From positions 1 to 64,000 of the forward strand of contig NZ_FOAO01000013.1 of assembly GCF_900109665.1 (NCBI RefSeq): 64,000 nucleotides of DNA, written 5' to 3'. Under the pieces are notes generated by a model. The model worked only from the letters and a program-made list of their open reading frames with translations, did not search any database and was not told the DNA's origin. Shown in pieces: positions 62,661-64,000 of this stretch (position 1 is its first letter; every line of letters begins with the position of its first letter). This stretch comes from Blastococcus sp. DSM 46786 (lineage in GTDB: Bacteria > Actinomycetota > Actinomycetes > Mycobacteriales > Geodermatophilaceae). The translations under genes were made by a program, and so were the position numbers.

Positions 62661-64000
62661 GTGCCGACCGCCGTCCCGCCCGCCGCGCCGGAGACTCCAC
62701 CGCCCCCGGCCGTGCCGGGCTACGTCCTGCAGGCCCTCCTGGGCCGCGGCGCCTCGGGGGAGGTGTGGCAGGCGGTCCCGAGGGAGGGCGGCGACCCGGT
62801 GGCGGTGAAGGTGCTCGTGGCCGGGGATCCCGCACGGCAGGCGCGCGAGGCGGTCCTGCTGGGGGAGCTCGACCACCCGCACCTGGTCCGCCTGGTCGAC
62901 GTCGTGCACCAGCCGCGCCGGGGTGGGGTCGCCCGGGTCGCGCTGGTGCTGGAACTGCTGCCCGGCGGCAGCCTCGCCGCGCTGCTGGCCCGCCGCGGCC
63001 GGTTGCGCCCCGGGGAGGTCGTCACGGCGATCGCGCCGGTGGCCGCGGCCCTGGCGCACGCGCACGACCACGGCGTCGTCCACGGCGACCTCGCCCCGGG
63101 CAACATCGTGTTCACCGCCGAGGGGCGTCCGGTGCTCACCGATCTGGGCGTCGCCCGGGTGCTGGGGGAGACGGCGGCGGCGGAGGTGACGCCGGCCTAC
63201 GTCGACCCGGCCGTCGCCCGGGGTGGCGCCCCCGGCCCCGCCTCGGACGTGTTCGGCGTCGCCGCCGCGGCCTTCCACGCGCTCACCGGCATCGCGCCGT
63301 GGAACGCCGCGACGCCCGCGGGCACGCTGACGGTGGCGGCGTCCGGGCAGCTGCCCGCGCTGGCGGAGCTCGCCCCCGGCGCGCCCCCGCGGCTGGTCGA
63401 GGTCATCTCCCGGGGCCTCGCGGCCGACCCGCACGCGCGCGGCACGGCGGCGGAGTTCGCGCTCGATCTGCGGCACGCCTGCCGGGCGGAGCCCGTGGTG
63501 CTGGGTGCGGCGCCGCCCGCCGGCGGCCACGGCCGCCCCGATGACCGCGCGGTGCTCACCCACGTCGTACCGGGGCGCCGGCCCCGGCCCGGGCCGGTCG
63601 CCGAGGCGCCGCCGGGGCGGCGGCGGTGGTCCGCCCGTGCGGTCAGCGGCTCGGCCCCGCCGGCCCGCGGGCTGCTCGTCACCGCCCTGGTGGTCGCGGC
63701 GCTCGCCGTCACCGCCTGGCTGGGCACCCGTTGGGGTGGCGGGACCGACGCCCCGGGCATGGCCGTCGCCGCGAGCGAGGCGGCGCACGGCAGCCCGACC
63801 CCGAGCAGCAGCCCGACTCCGAGCGTGAGCCCGGCCCCGAGCGTGAGCCCGGCCCCGAGCGTGAGCCCGGCCCCGAGCGTGAGCCCGACCCCGGCCTCAG
63901 GCCCCCCGACCCAGGTCGCGGAACCAGCAGCCGACGCGGCCGGAACGCCCACCAGCCCGGACGGATGGCGTGCGCTGGTCGCCGACCTCTACGGCCGGCG
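62661..64000 (+). CDS. Ser/Thr protein kinase-like membrane protein (cut by right edge)
   Basis: At least 446 residues; no stop before the end. The kinase domain has GRGASGEVWQAV (Gly loop), VAVKVLV with Lys50, VVHGDLAPGNIVF with Asp143 and LTDLGVARV (DFG place). The HRDLKPEN loop is HGDLAPGN: Arg and Lys are changed but Asp and Asn are kept, so activity is plausible but not sure. One membrane helix (LLVTALVVAALAVTAWLG) near residue 345 precedes a Pro/Ser repeat. The outer part continues outside the window. GTG at 62661 is the first start in frame. Confidence 0.82.
   Translation, partial: MPTAVPPAAPETPPPPAVPGYVLQALLGRGASGEVWQAVPREGGDPVAVKVLVAGDPARQAREAVLLGELDHPHLVRLVDVVHQPRRGGVARVALVLELLPGGSLAALLARRGRLRPGEVVTAIAPVAAALAHAHDHGVVHGDLAPGNIVFTAEGRPVLTDLGVARVLGETAAAEVTPAYVDPAVARGGAPGPASDVFGVAAAAFHALTGIAPWNAATPAGTLTVAASGQLPALAELAPGAPPRLVEVISRGLAADPHARGTAAEFALDLRHACRAEPVVLGAAPPAGGHGRPDDRAVLTHVVPGRRPRPGPVAEAPPGRRRWSARAVSGSAPPARGLLVTALVVAALAVTAWLGTRWGGGTDAPGMAVAASEAAHGSPTPSSSPTPSVSPAPSVSPAPSVSPAPSVSPTPASGPPTQVAEPAADAAGTPTSPDGWRALVADLYGR
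63825..63896 (+). repeat. 18-base tandem repeat, SPAPSV linker of the kinase-like protein
   Basis: Four copies of GTGAGCCCGGCCCCGAGC at 63825, 63843, 63861 and 63879; the first three are identical and the fourth differs at its end. Codes for VSPAPS units in the extracytoplasmic linker after the membrane helix. Confidence 0.9.

Overview
The window is about 74% GC by eye and almost fully coding. Many genes start with GTG, and TGATG, ATGA and GTGA overlaps are common. The gene set is that of a motile, spore-free actinobacterium: a Tad/Flp pilus locus, flagellin, F420 enzymes, an adenylylated glutamine synthetase plus GlnA2 and GlnE, DUF4191, DUF2784, DUF2795 and ChaB proteins. The best family-level guess is Geodermatophilaceae (Blastococcus, Geodermatophilus or Modestobacter). 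This is inference; no rRNA or tRNA gene was seen that could prove it.

Layout. 0-10.3 kb is a surface-appendage block: a class F sortase cut by the left edge, a methyltransferase, flagellin, then a tad operon (prepilin peptidase, Flp pilin, TadE, TadG-like, CpaB, CpaE, CpaF, TadB, TadC). 10.3-13.5 kb holds small stress-type proteins and a Vms1/Rv2629-like factor behind divergent sigma-B-like promoters. 13.6-16.1 kb is a LacI regulator facing a secreted GH10 xylanase with a clear promoter and operator. 16.2-26.3 kb is housekeeping: ChaB, an M24 peptidase, a diguanylate cyclase, an F420 reductase, panB-nadE, a universal stress protein and MarR. 26.4-31.7 kb (glnA2, amidotransferase, glnE) and 43.4-44.8 kb (glnA1) are nitrogen assimilation; both synthetase genes carry a consensus GlnR box. 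31.8-38.0 kb has a lipoprotein, a CDGSH protein, a symporter and a secreted two-hydrolase protein. 38.7-43.1 kb is a run of GH15, SDR, VTT-domain and OsmC-family genes. 45.0-50.4 kb continues with RDD, GNAT, DUF4191, lipA and an LLM oxidoreductase. 50.4-56.3 kb has a methyltransferase/HxlR pair and two large cyclic-di-GMP enzymes. 56.4-59.6 kb is leuS behind a leader-peptide attenuator. The right end has an AhpD-like protein, lipB, a peptidase E relic, an FAD oxidoreductase and a protein kinase cut by the edge.

The most important observation is at 42680-43135. An OsmC-family reading frame is intact except for one in-frame TAG, which sits exactly where the peroxidatic cysteine belongs. The second cysteine is retained and a stem-loop lies at SECIS distance downstream. 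As I recall, UAG-programmed selenocysteine has been reported in Geodermatophilus and Blastococcus, so this is a strong candidate UAG-encoded selenoprotein. At least six other genes in the window end in TAG, so the codon would have to be read in two ways.

Other regulatory structure: an attenuator hairpin between flp and the rest of the tad operon, a family of GC-rich hairpin repeats between genes, an almost perfect 26-bp inverted repeat after tadC, and four hairpins packed between the OsmC gene and glnA1.
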